From Chersky-299 sp963749535 (GTDB taxonomy: Bacteria > Actinomycetota > Thermoleophilia > RBG-16-64-13), in NCBI GenBank assembly GCA_963749535.1, contig CAVVNF010000004.1, positions 1-46,692 on the forward strand: DNA of 46,692 bases, given 5' to 3'. Numbering within the stretch: position 1 is the first letter of the stretch; the number at the start of each line of letters is the position of its first letter. Shown piece after piece: positions 28,999 to 38,034 of this stretch. The position numbers and the translations under genes are program-made. The notes below the pieces were generated by a model that had not been told where the DNA came from, did no database searches, and saw nothing but the letters and a program-made list of their open reading frames with translations.

Positions 28999-29937
28999 GT
29001 GAACGTGCCCACATTCGATTATTTGCATCCCGACACGCTGGACGAGGCGAGCTCGCTTCTTGCACAGTGTGGAAAGAAGGCCAGGGTTATGGCCGGCGGT
29101 ACCGACATCCTCGTGAAGATGAAGCAGCGGCGGCTGGTGCCTCCCTATCTGATCAATCTCAAGGGCATCCCCGGGCTCGATTACGTGCGCTACGAGGAAG
29201 GCAAGGGGCTGCACATAGGTGCGCTGGCGTCGATCGAGTCCCTCAAGAGTTCGATGATAGTGCGCACCAGGTTCCCGATGCTGCATCAGGCCGCCGCGTA
29301 CATGGCCACGGTGGAGATCCGCAACCGCGCCACGCTGGTGGGCAACATCTGCAACGGCTCACCCTCGGCTGAGACCGCGCCGGCGCTCATGGCCCTCGGG
29401 GCCGAGGCGCGGATCGTGGGGCAGGCTGGGAAGCGGTCGGTCGCGGTGGAGGACTTCTTCGTCGGCCCCGGTTCCACGGTCCTGGGGCCTGGCGAACTGG
29501 TGGCCGAGGTATTCGTGCCCGAGCCACCGCTCGGCAGCGGCGGGGCGTATGACAAGTACAGCCTGCGGAGAATGGACGTCGCGGTGGTTGGAGCGGCGGC
29601 TCTCGTAGTCCCGGAACGGGGGGCTGCCATCGCGGACGGCGGCGCCCGAAGCGGCCGCCCGGGCGACCCAGCGGCACCCGCCATCATCGACGACATCAGG
29701 ATCGTACTGAGCGCGGTCGCCCCCACGCCGATCAGGGCACGGGGAGCGGAAGCCGTGTTGCGCGGGAAGTCTCCGAGCCTCTCACTGATCGAAGAGGCGG
29801 CTTGTGTTGCCGCGGAGGAATCGCGCCCCATCACCGACATCCGCGGCAGCGCGGAACTCCGGAGGACCATGGTCCCGGTACTAACGACCCGCGTGATCTT
29901 GCAGGCCTTGAGGGCCGCCAAGCTGGAGGTCTGCTAG
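28999..29937 (+). CDS. Xanthine-dehydrogenase-type FAD-binding subunit (CoxM/HcrB-like)
   Basis: FAD subunit of the xanthine-oxidase superfamily, about 313 residues. FAD contacts are in MAGGTDILVKMKQR (near residue 30) and IRNRATLVGNICNGSPSAE (near 100). The C-terminal CO_dehydrogenase-like domain follows with YDKYSLRRMDVAVV. Such subunits (CoxM, HcrB, XdhB) take electrons to or from NAD(P) or ferredoxin. They normally work with a small 2Fe-2S subunit and a large xanthine-oxidase-type Mo subunit. Here neither stands alone: the next gene fuses the 2Fe-2S domain to a DMSO-reductase-type subunit. The start may be GTG 28999 with AAGGA nine bases upstream, or TTG 28990, overlapping the ligase stop by four bases. 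Confidence 0.88.
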   Translation: MNVPTFDYLHPDTLDEASSLLAQCGKKARVMAGGTDILVKMKQRRLVPPYLINLKGIPGLDYVRYEEGKGLHIGALASIESLKSSMIVRTRFPMLHQAAAYMATVEIRNRATLVGNICNGSPSAETAPALMALGAEARIVGQAGKRSVAVEDFFVGPGSTVLGPGELVAEVFVPEPPLGSGGAYDKYSLRRMDVAVVGAAALVVPERGAAIADGGARSGRPGDPAAPAIIDDIRIVLSAVAPTPIRARGAEAVLRGKSPSLSLIEEAACVAAEESRPITDIRGSAELRRTMVPVLTTRVILQALRAAKLEVC

Positions 29938-32367
29938 ATGACTGACAAGACGATCACAGGCGCGAAGTGCGCTTCGCTGGAGAAGGTCTCGTTCACCGTC
30001 AACGGGAAACCGTACGAGTTCGAGGTGGAGCCGCAAGAGACGCTTGTCGAGGTCCTGCGCGAGAAGCTCCGCATGATGCGCACCAAAGAGGGCTGCGGCG
30101 TAGGTGAGTGCGGTTCCTGCACAGTCATCATGAACGGTAAGGCCGTGGCGTCGTGTCTGGTGCTGGCCGTGGACGCCGATGGGGCGGAAATCGTCACCGT
30201 CGAGGGAATGGCGGGAGACCGCGAATTCCAGCCCATGCAGGAGTCCTTTGTGGACCACCTCGCTATGCAGGCCAGGGTCGGGGTCTCGAGCATGAGCGCG
30301 CGCCAGGAGCACCTCACGTTCTGCCACCTCTGCTGCGGCCACTGCGCCGTCAAGGTGACCTCGGCGGACAACGTCATCGTGGACATGACCCCTGACTTCG
30401 AGAGCGGCCTGCCGAACGAGCAGTGCGTCTACAAGAAGGGGCGCCTGGCCATCCCTGAGATCCATCAGCACCCGGACCGTCTGCTCCACCCGATGAAGAG
30501 GGTGGGGGCCCGTGGTGAGGGCAAGTGGGAACGCATCTCCTGGGATGAGGCTCTGGACACGATCGCCGACAAGTTCCGCACTATCAAGGAAGAGAGCGGG
30601 CCGGAATACGTGGTCTTCGGTCTGGGGGAACCGCACGGGTTGGAGTTCGCCTTCGCACAACGGTTCGCTTCGGTCTTCGGCACGCCGAACGTGACGACTC
30701 CCGGCTGGTTCTGCGGGGTGCCATTCCAGATGGCCAATGCTTTCACCTTCGGTCAGGGGGCCATCCCCGACGAGGAGCACACCCCCGAGCTACTGGTGAT
30801 CTGGGGGACCAACCCCAACCACACCTCCGGCGGCATGCGCAGGCAGACCGTCACCAAGATCGTGGAGAGCGGCGCAAAGATCGCCGTCATCGACCCTCGT
30901 AAGATCGACCTGGCCGGGTTGGCCGACCTATGGATTCGGCCACGTCCGGGGTCCGACGGCGCCCTCGCCATGGGACTCCTGAAGGTCGTGGTGGAGGAAG
31001 AGCTCTACGACAAGGATTTCATGCGAGACTGGACCATCGGCTTTGAGGAGCTGCGGGCGGAACTCGCCACCTTCTCGCTGGCCGACGTGGCCGCCGCGAC
31101 CTGGGTGCCCGAGGAGCAGGTGCTCGAGCTTGCCCGGGCCATAGGCAAGAACCACCCCACCTGCCTTCATTGGGGCAACGGAGTCGACCAAGGCGTCCAT
31201 CCCTTCCAGACCCACCGGGCCATCTCCATCCTCGCGGCGATCACCGGCAACCTCAACGTGCCGGGCGGGATCGTCCTGCCCAACTCAGAGGGAAACTACG
31301 TGCGGCCGGGCCGCTTCTACATGCTGAGCAAACGGCTACCCAACGCCGACAAGATGCTCGGCAAAGAGTATCCGATGACCCTGAAGTCCACCTCGGTGCC
31401 GTCGCGAGCCATCGTGAAGGCCATCCTCGAGGAGAAGCCGTATCTTCCCCGGGCCGCCTTCTTCATGCTCACCAATCCCATGACCAGCTTCGTCAACACG
31501 AAAGAGACGCGAGAAGCGCTCATGAAGATCGAGTTCAGCGTGGTACTGGATATCTTCATGACCCCCACGGCGGCCATCGCCGATATCGTTTTGCCGGTAG
31601 CCTTTGGCATGGAGCACGACGAGGTGGGCTACTGGCCCGGGTGGTACAACGAGGTGCGAGCGCATCCAAAGGTGGTCGACCCGCCGGGTGAGGCCTGGCC
31701 CGACACCAAGATCATCAACGAGCTGGCCAAGCGGCTGGGGATGCGGGACGACTTCTGGGAGGAGGACCACGAGGCCCTCGATGCCTGGCTGGCTCCCAGC
31801 GGACTTTCCTTCGAAGACCTCAAGCGCGAACGCACCTTGCTTCCCAAAAAGAACTACGGCGACGCCGCGCTGCGGACTCCCTCGGGCAAAGTGGAGATCG
31901 TGTGCGAGTCACTGGCGAAGCTGGGTCTGAACACCCTGCCCACATGGAAGGAAGTGTCCGCGAATCCAGACATTCCGGAGGACTACCCGCTGCTGTTCAC
32001 CAATTCCAAGTCGGAGATCTTCGTCGGCACGAGCTACAAGAGCGTGCCCTCGCTCCGCGGGATGCGGCCGGAACCGATCCTGCAGATGAACCCGGAAACC
32101 GCCGCTGGATTGGGACTTGCGGACGGCGACGAGGTATACATCGAGACCAAGATCGGCAGGATCAAGCAGCGCTTGGTGTTCGACTCCGGCATGGACCCGC
32201 GGGTCGTGTTCGCCGATTTCGGCTGGTGGTTCCCCGAAGACCCGACGGGTCTGTGCGGCTGGGACGTCGCCAATATCAATATGCTCACGAGCGACACCGA
32301 GCCGATCGATCCGGCCGTTGGCGTCATGGTGCTGCGGGGCGTTCCCTGCCGCGTCTACAAAGCCTAG
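29938..32367 (+). CDS. Chimeric [2Fe-2S] ferredoxin-DMSO reductase family molybdo/tungsto-oxidoreductase
   Basis: An 809-residue fusion, intact. Residues 1-105 are a xanthine-oxidase-type [2Fe-2S] domain (Cys53, 58, 61, 73; CGVGECGSC). The second, helical 2Fe-2S domain of CoxS is missing. From about 125 on it is a DMSO-reductase-family catalytic subunit: a [4Fe-4S] site C129-x2-C132-x3-C136...C163, then GKWERISWDEALDTIADKF, and a candidate Mo/W ligand Cys259 in WFCGVPFQMANAFTFGQ. The Moco-binding C-terminal domain spans about 690-805 (DYPLLFTNSK, DGDEVYIETKIGRIKQ). The domain order resembles formate dehydrogenase, but the N-terminal cluster is of the xanthine-oxidase kind. The gene begins right after the FAD-subunit stop (TAG-ATG), so the two probably form a complex. 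The reaction is unknown. Confidence 0.85.
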   Translation: MTDKTITGAKCASLEKVSFTVNGKPYEFEVEPQETLVEVLREKLRMMRTKEGCGVGECGSCTVIMNGKAVASCLVLAVDADGAEIVTVEGMAGDREFQPMQESFVDHLAMQARVGVSSMSARQEHLTFCHLCCGHCAVKVTSADNVIVDMTPDFESGLPNEQCVYKKGRLAIPEIHQHPDRLLHPMKRVGARGEGKWERISWDEALDTIADKFRTIKEESGPEYVVFGLGEPHGLEFAFAQRFASVFGTPNVTTPGWFCGVPFQMANAFTFGQGAIPDEEHTPELLVIWGTNPNHTSGGMRRQTVTKIVESGAKIAVIDPRKIDLAGLADLWIRPRPGSDGALAMGLLKVVVEEELYDKDFMRDWTIGFEELRAELATFSLADVAAATWVPEEQVLELARAIGKNHPTCLHWGNGVDQGVHPFQTHRAISILAAITGNLNVPGGIVLPNSEGNYVRPGRFYMLSKRLPNADKMLGKEYPMTLKSTSVPSRAIVKAILEEKPYLPRAAFFMLTNPMTSFVNTKETREALMKIEFSVVLDIFMTPTAAIADIVLPVAFGMEHDEVGYWPGWYNEVRAHPKVVDPPGEAWPDTKIINELAKRLGMRDDFWEEDHEALDAWLAPSGLSFEDLKRERTLLPKKNYGDAALRTPSGKVEIVCESLAKLGLNTLPTWKEVSANPDIPEDYPLLFTNSKSEIFVGTSYKSVPSLRGMRPEPILQMNPETAAGLGLADGDEVYIETKIGRIKQRLVFDSGMDPRVVFADFGWWFPEDPTGLCGWDVANINMLTSDTEPIDPAVGVMVLRGVPCRVYKA

Positions 32368-32433
32368 GCCGCTGCCCGTATCGGATGACCAGAACTTACA
32401 GCGCGACTGCCTGCGCAAGGACGGTGCAACCCC

Positions 32434-34821
32434 ATGAGTGACATAGCCGAGGACGGAGCCAGACCCGAGGACGGAGCCAAGCCCGAAACCGAGGCCGCTG
32501 ATGCAGCTACGAGCGTGACCAAGCCCGAAAGCGGGACCGCAGACGTGGCGGTGCCCGCAGGTGGGTCGGCGGACGCGACCATGCCCGCAGGTGGGGCTGA
32601 AACGGACATCCTGGAGGAGCTTCGTCCACTCTTCTATCCGCGCAGCATAGCGGTGGTGGGTGTTTCGCAGGACATGTGGAAGCCCGGGTCTATCATGCTC
32701 AGATCGCTCATGCGCTTCGGCTTCGCCGGACCGCTCTACCCGGTGAGCAACCGGGGCGGTGAGCTTCTCGGCTTGAGGGTCTATCACTCCGTGTCTGAGC
32801 TGCCGGAGGCCGCGGACCTGGCCTTCCTGTTCGTGCCGGGCACGGCGCTGCCATCCGTGGTGCGGGAGTGTCGCGAGAAAGGCGTTCGGGGCGTCGTCGC
32901 GTTCACCAGCGGTTTCAGCGAGACCGGCACCGAGAAGGGACGGGCGCTGGAAGCGGAACTCGTCGCCGAGTTCGACGACAGCTTCCGCATGGTCGGCCCG
33001 AATTGCCTGGGCTTGTATTCTCCCGCGGGCGGCGTGACCCAACATCCCGGCGAGAGCTACTCGCACGAATGCGGGGAGGTCTCGTTCATCGCCCAGAGCG
33101 GCGGACTTTCGGAAGATTTCTCCCGAGCCGCCCCCAATTACGGCTTCTTCCCCAACAAGGTGGTCAGCTACGGCAACGCCTGCGACCTCAACGAAGCCGA
33201 CTTCCTCGAGTATATGGGCCTTGATCCCACGACCCGCATCATCGGGATGTACATAGAAGGGCCCCGCAACGGCAAGAAGCTCGTCGAGGGCCTGCGGCGG
33301 GTCAGTGCCCAGAAGCCGGTGGTCGTCTGGAAGGGCGGGCTTACGCCTCAGGGTGCACAGGCGGCCAGCAGCCACACGGGCTCGCTCGCCGGCAGTCTCG
33401 AGGTTTGGAAGGCGATGCTCCGCCAGACAGGAGCCATCCAGGTGACTAGTCTGGAGGAGGAGCTCGACACCCTGGCCGCGTTCCATTTCCTTCCCGGCCA
33501 CAGCGACGTCCGCGTGGGCTATGTGTGTGCGGGGGGCGGCAATAGCGTGGCTGCCGGCGACGCCTCCTATCGAGCCGGGTTGACGCTCCCCCATATGAGC
33601 GCGGAGACCGAGGCCAAGATCGCCTCCTTCCTTCCGCCGGTTGGCACGAGCGCCGCCAACCCGGTGGACGTGCTCGCGCCGTATCCATCGTCCGGCGACC
33701 TCAAGGGCATGCTGGAAGCGATGGCGGGATCCGGCGAAGTGGGCGCAATAATCGTGGACAAGATTGTCATGTCCACCGAGCTTCGCACGATGATGAACTA
33801 CGCCGAGCAGATGGAACGCCCAGATGATCCATGGCTTTCAGAGCTTCCGGTGCGCATCCAGAAGACCTACGGTCTCCCGGTCATCGTCGTGCTGCGGGAG
33901 AACCTCGATCCCGCCCGCGGCTCCGCCATCGAGGTGGAGAGGCTGAGGCTCCGCCGTTACTACCAGGAGAACGGGGTGGCCGTCTATCCCACGTCGGACC
34001 GGGCGTTCCGGGCCCTGGGACAGGTGGTGGTTTACTACCGCCGGCTGGCCGACCAGGCCGCGCAGTCCGCTCCGGCGGCATCCCCGGCGGTCACCGACGC
34101 AAGCCGCAGTCGCGCCTCGGTTGTGATCGAAGAGGCGCTTGCCCGCGGCCAGGAGAATCTGAGCGAGCACGAGGCGAAACAGGTGCTCGCTGCCTACGGT
34201 ATCCCCGTGACCCGGGAAGAGTTGGTGACCACCTCAGAGGAGTTGACCGCGGCGCTGCCGTCGTTCGACTTCCCCCTGGTGCTCAAGATCGACTCGCCCG
34301 ACATCCTGCACAAGACCGAAGCCGGGCTGGTCGAGCTGGGATGCAAGAGCGTGGAAGACGCGCAGATCGCCTTCGAGCGCATCCTTAGCGGAGCCAAGGA
34401 GCATTTCCCTGCCGCCCGCATCAACGGCGTGCTCGTGCAGGAGATGGTGGGCGCCTCTTCGGAATGCATCGTAGGCATGAAAGTCGACCCGCAATTCGGG
34501 CCGGCGATCATGTTCGGACTGGGCGGTATCTTCGTCGAGGTGTTCGAGGATGTGGCGCTGCGAGTGGCCCCGCTCGCGCCGGCCGACGCCGCCGACATGA
34601 TACGCGAGACCAAGGGCTACAAGATCCTCGCCGGCGCCCGAGGCCGAGCCAAGGCCGACGTCACAGCCATCGAGGACGTACTGCTCAAGATGTCCGCGCT
34701 CGCTGTCGACCTGGAGGCTTATCTATCCGAGATCGACATCAATCCGCTGATGGTCGGCCCGGAAGGCCGCGGCGCCAAGGCGGCGGACGCCCTCATGCTC
34801 CTGAAGGACCGCCCTGCGTGA
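32434..34821 (+). CDS. ADP-forming acyl-CoA synthetase (fused alpha-beta)
   Basis: Nucleoside-diphosphate-forming acyl-CoA synthetase, 795 residues, intact. The first 55 residues are a low-complexity Pro/Ala/Glu/Gly-rich tail with short repeats (PEDGA, PAGG). Then follow a CoA-binding domain (LFYPRSIAVVGVSQDMWKPG), succinyl-CoA-ligase-like domains (FIAQSGGLSEDF) and the phosphorylated His314 in ASSHTGSLAG. The C-terminal ATP-grasp domain covers about 570-795 (LSEHEAKQVLAAYGIPV, LVLKIDSPDILHKTEAG, EIDINPLMVGPEG). This enzyme makes ATP from ADP and acyl-CoA in archaea and anaerobic bacteria. In this operon it would recover energy from the acyl-CoA product formed downstream of the ligase and the redox enzymes. 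Downstream of the molybdoenzyme by 66 bases. Confidence 0.88.
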   Translation: MSDIAEDGARPEDGAKPETEAADAATSVTKPESGTADVAVPAGGSADATMPAGGAETDILEELRPLFYPRSIAVVGVSQDMWKPGSIMLRSLMRFGFAGPLYPVSNRGGELLGLRVYHSVSELPEAADLAFLFVPGTALPSVVRECREKGVRGVVAFTSGFSETGTEKGRALEAELVAEFDDSFRMVGPNCLGLYSPAGGVTQHPGESYSHECGEVSFIAQSGGLSEDFSRAAPNYGFFPNKVVSYGNACDLNEADFLEYMGLDPTTRIIGMYIEGPRNGKKLVEGLRRVSAQKPVVVWKGGLTPQGAQAASSHTGSLAGSLEVWKAMLRQTGAIQVTSLEEELDTLAAFHFLPGHSDVRVGYVCAGGGNSVAAGDASYRAGLTLPHMSAETEAKIASFLPPVGTSAANPVDVLAPYPSSGDLKGMLEAMAGSGEVGAIIVDKIVMSTELRTMMNYAEQMERPDDPWLSELPVRIQKTYGLPVIVVLRENLDPARGSAIEVERLRLRRYYQENGVAVYPTSDRAFRALGQVVVYYRRLADQAAQSAPAASPAVTDASRSRASVVIEEALARGQENLSEHEAKQVLAAYGIPVTREELVTTSEELTAALPSFDFPLVLKIDSPDILHKTEAGLVELGCKSVEDAQIAFERILSGAKEHFPAARINGVLVQEMVGASSECIVGMKVDPQFGPAIMFGLGGIFVEVFEDVALRVAPLAPADAADMIRETKGYKILAGARGRAKADVTAIEDVLLKMSALAVDLEAYLSEIDINPLMVGPEGRGAKAADALMLLKDRPA

Positions 34822-34977
34822 GAGGCAGATCGGCCCGATTAGCTGGGCACCGGATGCACGCCGGTAATAGATGTACTTCCGTGATGCAAAGGTTGGATTC
34901 TGGCCACGTCCGCGATTGCCGAGTTCGACACACAGGGATATCGTCGCGCCTCAGGCGAGAAGAAACGAGGTAAGACC

Positions 34978-36822
34978 TTGAACGGTTACATGGGAAGACT
35001 CCTGCGAGTCAACCTGACCGACCGCACTATCAAAGAAGAGTCCCTGGACATGGCGACCGCGCGGGCATTTCTGGGCGGCGCGGGGTACGCGACACGCGTT
35101 CTCTACGACGAAGTCCCCGGCGAGACAGACCCTCTCGGGCCGGCCAACAAGCTCATCTTCATGACCGGGCCCATGACCGGCACGTTGTTCCCCACCACGT
35201 CCCGCTACGAGGTCTGCACCAAGTCGCCGCTCACCAACATGTGGCTGGCCACCAGCTCGGCCGGATGGTGGGCGCGCGAATTCAAGCTCACCGGCTACGA
35301 CGGCGTGATCGTGGAGGGTGCGGCGGACAAGCCCGTGTATCTCTGGATCCAGAACGACCGGGCCGAGCTCAAGGACGCCTCCGAGCTCTGGGGCATGGAT
35401 TCGAACGAAACTCAGGAGGCCTTGCGCGTTGAGTTAGGCGACCCCGACGTGAGGGTGTCCTGCATCGGACCCTCGGGGGAAGATCTTATCCCGCTTGCCT
35501 GCATCATGAACGACGAGGGGCGAGCCGCGGGACGAGGCGGCGCCGGCGCCGTGATGGGCTCTAAGAACCTCAAAGCCATAGCCGTGCGGGGCACCAAGCG
35601 CGTGGCCGTTGCCGACGAGCCCGCGCTGCGCGGCGCGAGCAAGGCGGTCCGCGAGGGCATCAAGCACCACCCCGTGGTCTCACAGTTCACCCCCTACGGT
35701 ACCGGGTCGCTCATGGAAATGGGCTGGCCCAGCGGCGACGTGCCCAATAAGAACTTCGGCAAGGGACTCTGGCGCGAAGGCGCCGAAGCCCTCAGCGGCC
35801 GGCGCATGGCGGAGACGATCCTCGTCCCGCACCAGGCCTGCCAGGGTTGCTTCATCCGCTGCGCGCGATGGATCAAGATCGAAGACGGCCCGTTCGCCAT
35901 GGAGGGTCCCGGCCCCGAGTACGAGACGCTGGCTGCGTTCGGCACCGGGCTCATGAATGACGACCTGGAAGCGGTCTGCTGGGCCAACGACCTGTGCAAC
36001 CGGTACGGCGTGGACACGATCTCCACCGGCGCGGCCATCGCCTTCGCCATGGAAGCCTACCAAAACGGCGTCATCACCAGGGAGGAAGCCGGCTGCGACC
36101 TCACCTGGGGCAACGTGGACGCCATCATCGAGATGACCGAGCAGATCTGCACTGGACGCGGGCTGGGTGCGCTACTCGGACAGGGGGTCAAGAGAGCGTC
36201 TGAAGAGTTGGGTCAGGGCACTGAGGTCTACGCGGTGCACGTGAAAGGGATGGAAGTCCCCTTCCACGATCCGCGGGCTTTCTTCTCCATGGCTGTCACC
36301 TACGCCACCGGCACACGCGGGGCGTGCCACATGCACGGGGCATCCATGATCCTCGAGCAAGGCGCGCCACGGCCGGACACCGGCGCACCGGCCGGCGGAG
36401 ACCGCTTCGACCGCGACGGCAAGGGCATCCTCGCCAAACTGGCCCAGGACAAGGCTTCGCTGGTCGACTCCATGGTGATATGCATGATCGCCTCCGATGT
36501 CCTCGGCTTCGCCGAAATGGCATCGGTCCTGACGGCCGTCACCGGGGAGCCGTGGAGCCCGCGGGAGGTCGCCTTGGCCGGTGAGCGCATCACCAATCTG
36601 CAACGGGTCTTCAGCCTGAAGTGCGGCATCACCGCCGCCGACGACACGCTGCCGGCCCGACTGCTGCAGGCACCAGACGAAGGAGGTCACGCTGGGATGG
36701 TCCCCGATCTCGCCTACCAGTTGATCGACTACTACCGTGAGCGCGGTTGGGACCAGCACGGGCGGCCCACGGCGGAGAAGCTCGAGGAGTTGGGACTGAC
36801 CGAGGTCGTCGGCGACTTCTAG
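34978..36822 (+). CDS. Aldehyde:ferredoxin oxidoreductase family tungstoenzyme (second copy)
   Basis: AOR family enzyme, 614 residues, intact, and clearly different from the frame-disrupted AOR at 6898. The start MNGYMGRLLRVNLTDRTIKE is the family N-terminus; TTG is the initiation codon, with GAGG seven bases upstream. The [4Fe-4S] ligands are Cys288, Cys291 and Cys295 (HQACQGCFIRC), the same numbering as in Pyrococcus AOR, and a fourth Cys at about 502. MGSKNLKAIAVRGTKRV and TYATGTRGACHMHG are other family sites. Cofactor: tungsten bis-pterin, inferred from the family. It follows the ADP-forming synthetase and precedes a MoaD-like gene, so it may oxidise an aldehyde to the acid, or reduce an acyl intermediate, with ferredoxin. 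Confidence 0.9.
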   Translation: MNGYMGRLLRVNLTDRTIKEESLDMATARAFLGGAGYATRVLYDEVPGETDPLGPANKLIFMTGPMTGTLFPTTSRYEVCTKSPLTNMWLATSSAGWWAREFKLTGYDGVIVEGAADKPVYLWIQNDRAELKDASELWGMDSNETQEALRVELGDPDVRVSCIGPSGEDLIPLACIMNDEGRAAGRGGAGAVMGSKNLKAIAVRGTKRVAVADEPALRGASKAVREGIKHHPVVSQFTPYGTGSLMEMGWPSGDVPNKNFGKGLWREGAEALSGRRMAETILVPHQACQGCFIRCARWIKIEDGPFAMEGPGPEYETLAAFGTGLMNDDLEAVCWANDLCNRYGVDTISTGAAIAFAMEAYQNGVITREEAGCDLTWGNVDAIIEMTEQICTGRGLGALLGQGVKRASEELGQGTEVYAVHVKGMEVPFHDPRAFFSMAVTYATGTRGACHMHGASMILEQGAPRPDTGAPAGGDRFDRDGKGILAKLAQDKASLVDSMVICMIASDVLGFAEMASVLTAVTGEPWSPREVALAGERITNLQRVFSLKCGITAADDTLPARLLQAPDEGGHAGMVPDLAYQLIDYYRERGWDQHGRPTAEKLEELGLTEVVGDF

Positions 36823-36879
36823 CGAGGTCGATCAAGCCTTCGGAGAGAATTAGTACCGGCTGAAGGAGGCCCGACCATC

Positions 36880-37162
36880 GTGCGGGTCACGGTGACGTTT
36901 CTCGGGATCATACGCGACCAGGTGGGGAGTCGCTCTCTGGACTTCGAGCTCCCTTCCGGCGCCACCTTGCGGGATCTTTTCGATGCCCTCGCGCCCCAGC
37001 TCGAGGGCCGTTTAGCCGACTGGGTCTGGGACCACGAAAAACGGATGTTCACCGAAGAAGGTGATGGTATCGCGCAACTTGGTGCCGGGCGGCAGAGACG
37101 AAGCGATGATTCTGGCCGACGGCGACGAGATACTTGTGTTCCCCCCCATCGCGGGGGGCTGA
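36880..37162 (+). CDS. MoaD/ThiS-family sulfur-carrier protein (second copy), one frame break
   Basis: Beta-grasp sulfur carrier of about 94 residues ending PPIAGG. It begins RVTVTFLGIIRDQVGSRSL, typical of MoaD, continues through SGATLRDLFDALAPQLEG, then the reading frame breaks near 37055. In the neighbouring frame it resumes KVMVSRNLVPG, ILADGDEILVFPPIAGG, completing the family pattern up to the C-terminal Gly-Gly before TGA. GTG start with AAGGAGG ten bases upstream. Last gene of the operon and paired with an AOR as at 6550, which argues for a dedicated cofactor-assembly partner for AOR. Confidence 0.75.
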
Positions 37163-37220
37163 GCGCGTAAGACAAGCGGGAAGCGGGGCGGCATCCTTCC
37201 GGTTTGACGTGGAAGCGACT

Positions 37221-37256
37221 GGGCCGGAGGGGGCGCGATTGCGCTCCCGCCGGCCC
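37221..37256. terminator. Bidirectional terminator hairpin between convergent operons
   Basis: GGGCCGGAGGGGGCGC-GATT-GCGCTCCCGCCGGCCC pairs over 16 positions with one mismatch and one G-T pair. It lies between the stop of the plus-strand molybdoenzyme operon and the stop of the minus-strand PhlG operon. No T-tract. Confidence 0.65.
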
Positions 37257-37346
37257 CACAAGACGTTCGGTTTCCGATCAGACCCCTGGCGGTAGCTCAG
37301 CCAGCCTGTCCTCGGCAGTTTCGCCCAGCTGGGCCCCGTGCCGGGT

Positions 37347-37793
37347 TCAGTCCCTCTTGACCACCGCGATCACGTCGAACTCCACCAGGAATTCCGGGCG
37401 GGCCAAGATCGCCGGCTGCACGTAGGTGCTTGCGGGAGGCTCCTTGACCAGCCGGGGCGCCCATTTCTGGTAGTACTTCAGTTCGGCGGCCCGCATCTGC
37501 TGGTAATACTGAAGGTCTTTGAGCAGGATGATCGTCTTCACGACGTTCTCCATCGAGCTCCCGATCTCCTCGAGCACGGCGCGTACCTTGTCCAGGCACA
37601 CGAACACCTGCTCCTCCACCGTGCTCGTGAGGCAGGAGCCGTCGGTGGTCTCCTGCGCGGTCATGCCCGAGAGGAAAGCCAAGTTGCCAACGACTACCGC
37701 GGCTGCGTATTTCGGCGTCCCCGGGTTCACGTTGGGGTAGATCTGCTCCACGCCCCCGATCTTGAACGGATAGTACTTGACCTCGTCACCCAT
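37347..37793 (-). CDS. ridA: RidA (YjgF/YER057c/UK114) family enamine/imine deaminase-like protein
   Basis: RidA-family protein, 148 residues, intact, the usual size or slightly longer. Typical segments: VNPGTPKYAAAVVVGNLAFLSG, VEEQVFVCLDKVRAVLEEIG, SMENVVKTIILLKDL and a C-terminal stretch ARPEFLVEFDVIAVV. Classic RidA uses an Arg near residue 105 to hydrolyse reactive enamines; I could not confirm that residue, since the last segment shows LARPEFL rather than the common P-x-R-S. Other YjgF members act on diketones or aromatic ring-cleavage intermediates. Its place at the end of an operon with two PhlG-type hydrolases suggests a hydrolysis or tautomer-handling step on a polyketone product (inference). 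ATG with GAGGAG upstream. Confidence 0.8.
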   Translation of the reverse strand: MGDEVKYYPFKIGGVEQIYPNVNPGTPKYAAAVVVGNLAFLSGMTAQETTDGSCLTSTVEEQVFVCLDKVRAVLEEIGSSMENVVKTIILLKDLQYYQQMRAAELKYYQKWAPRLVKEPPASTYVQPAILARPEFLVEFDVIAVVKRD

Positions 37794-38034
37794 GGTGACT
37801 CCTCTCTTTTCACAGAACCGCCGTCGGAGTTCTTTGCTGTGTGGAAATGGCTACCTGCATTGTCTACCTGCATTGCCACCAAGTTGCAAGAGGCACGGCC
37901 GCGGAAACGCCCACAACCCGGCCTGACAAGCCACGGACTCGGGGGTCGAACCCGACAGGCCGCGCCTCCCGACCGCGCACACCAGACACGAGGACCGGCA
38001 CACCGGGAGCCGGCGGGCCGGACCGGGCCGCGCG

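Noticed and set aside
28999..32367. Ordinary xanthine dehydrogenase or 4-hydroxybenzoyl-CoA reductase
   Set aside because: The catalytic part is of the DMSO-reductase family, with its own [4Fe-4S] site, and there is no xanthine-oxidase-type large subunit.
37935..37960. T-arm-like sequence of a tRNA (GGGTCGAACCC)
   Set aside because: The loop is out of register with the TTCRANY consensus, and no D-arm, anticodon arm or acceptor stem could be found around it.
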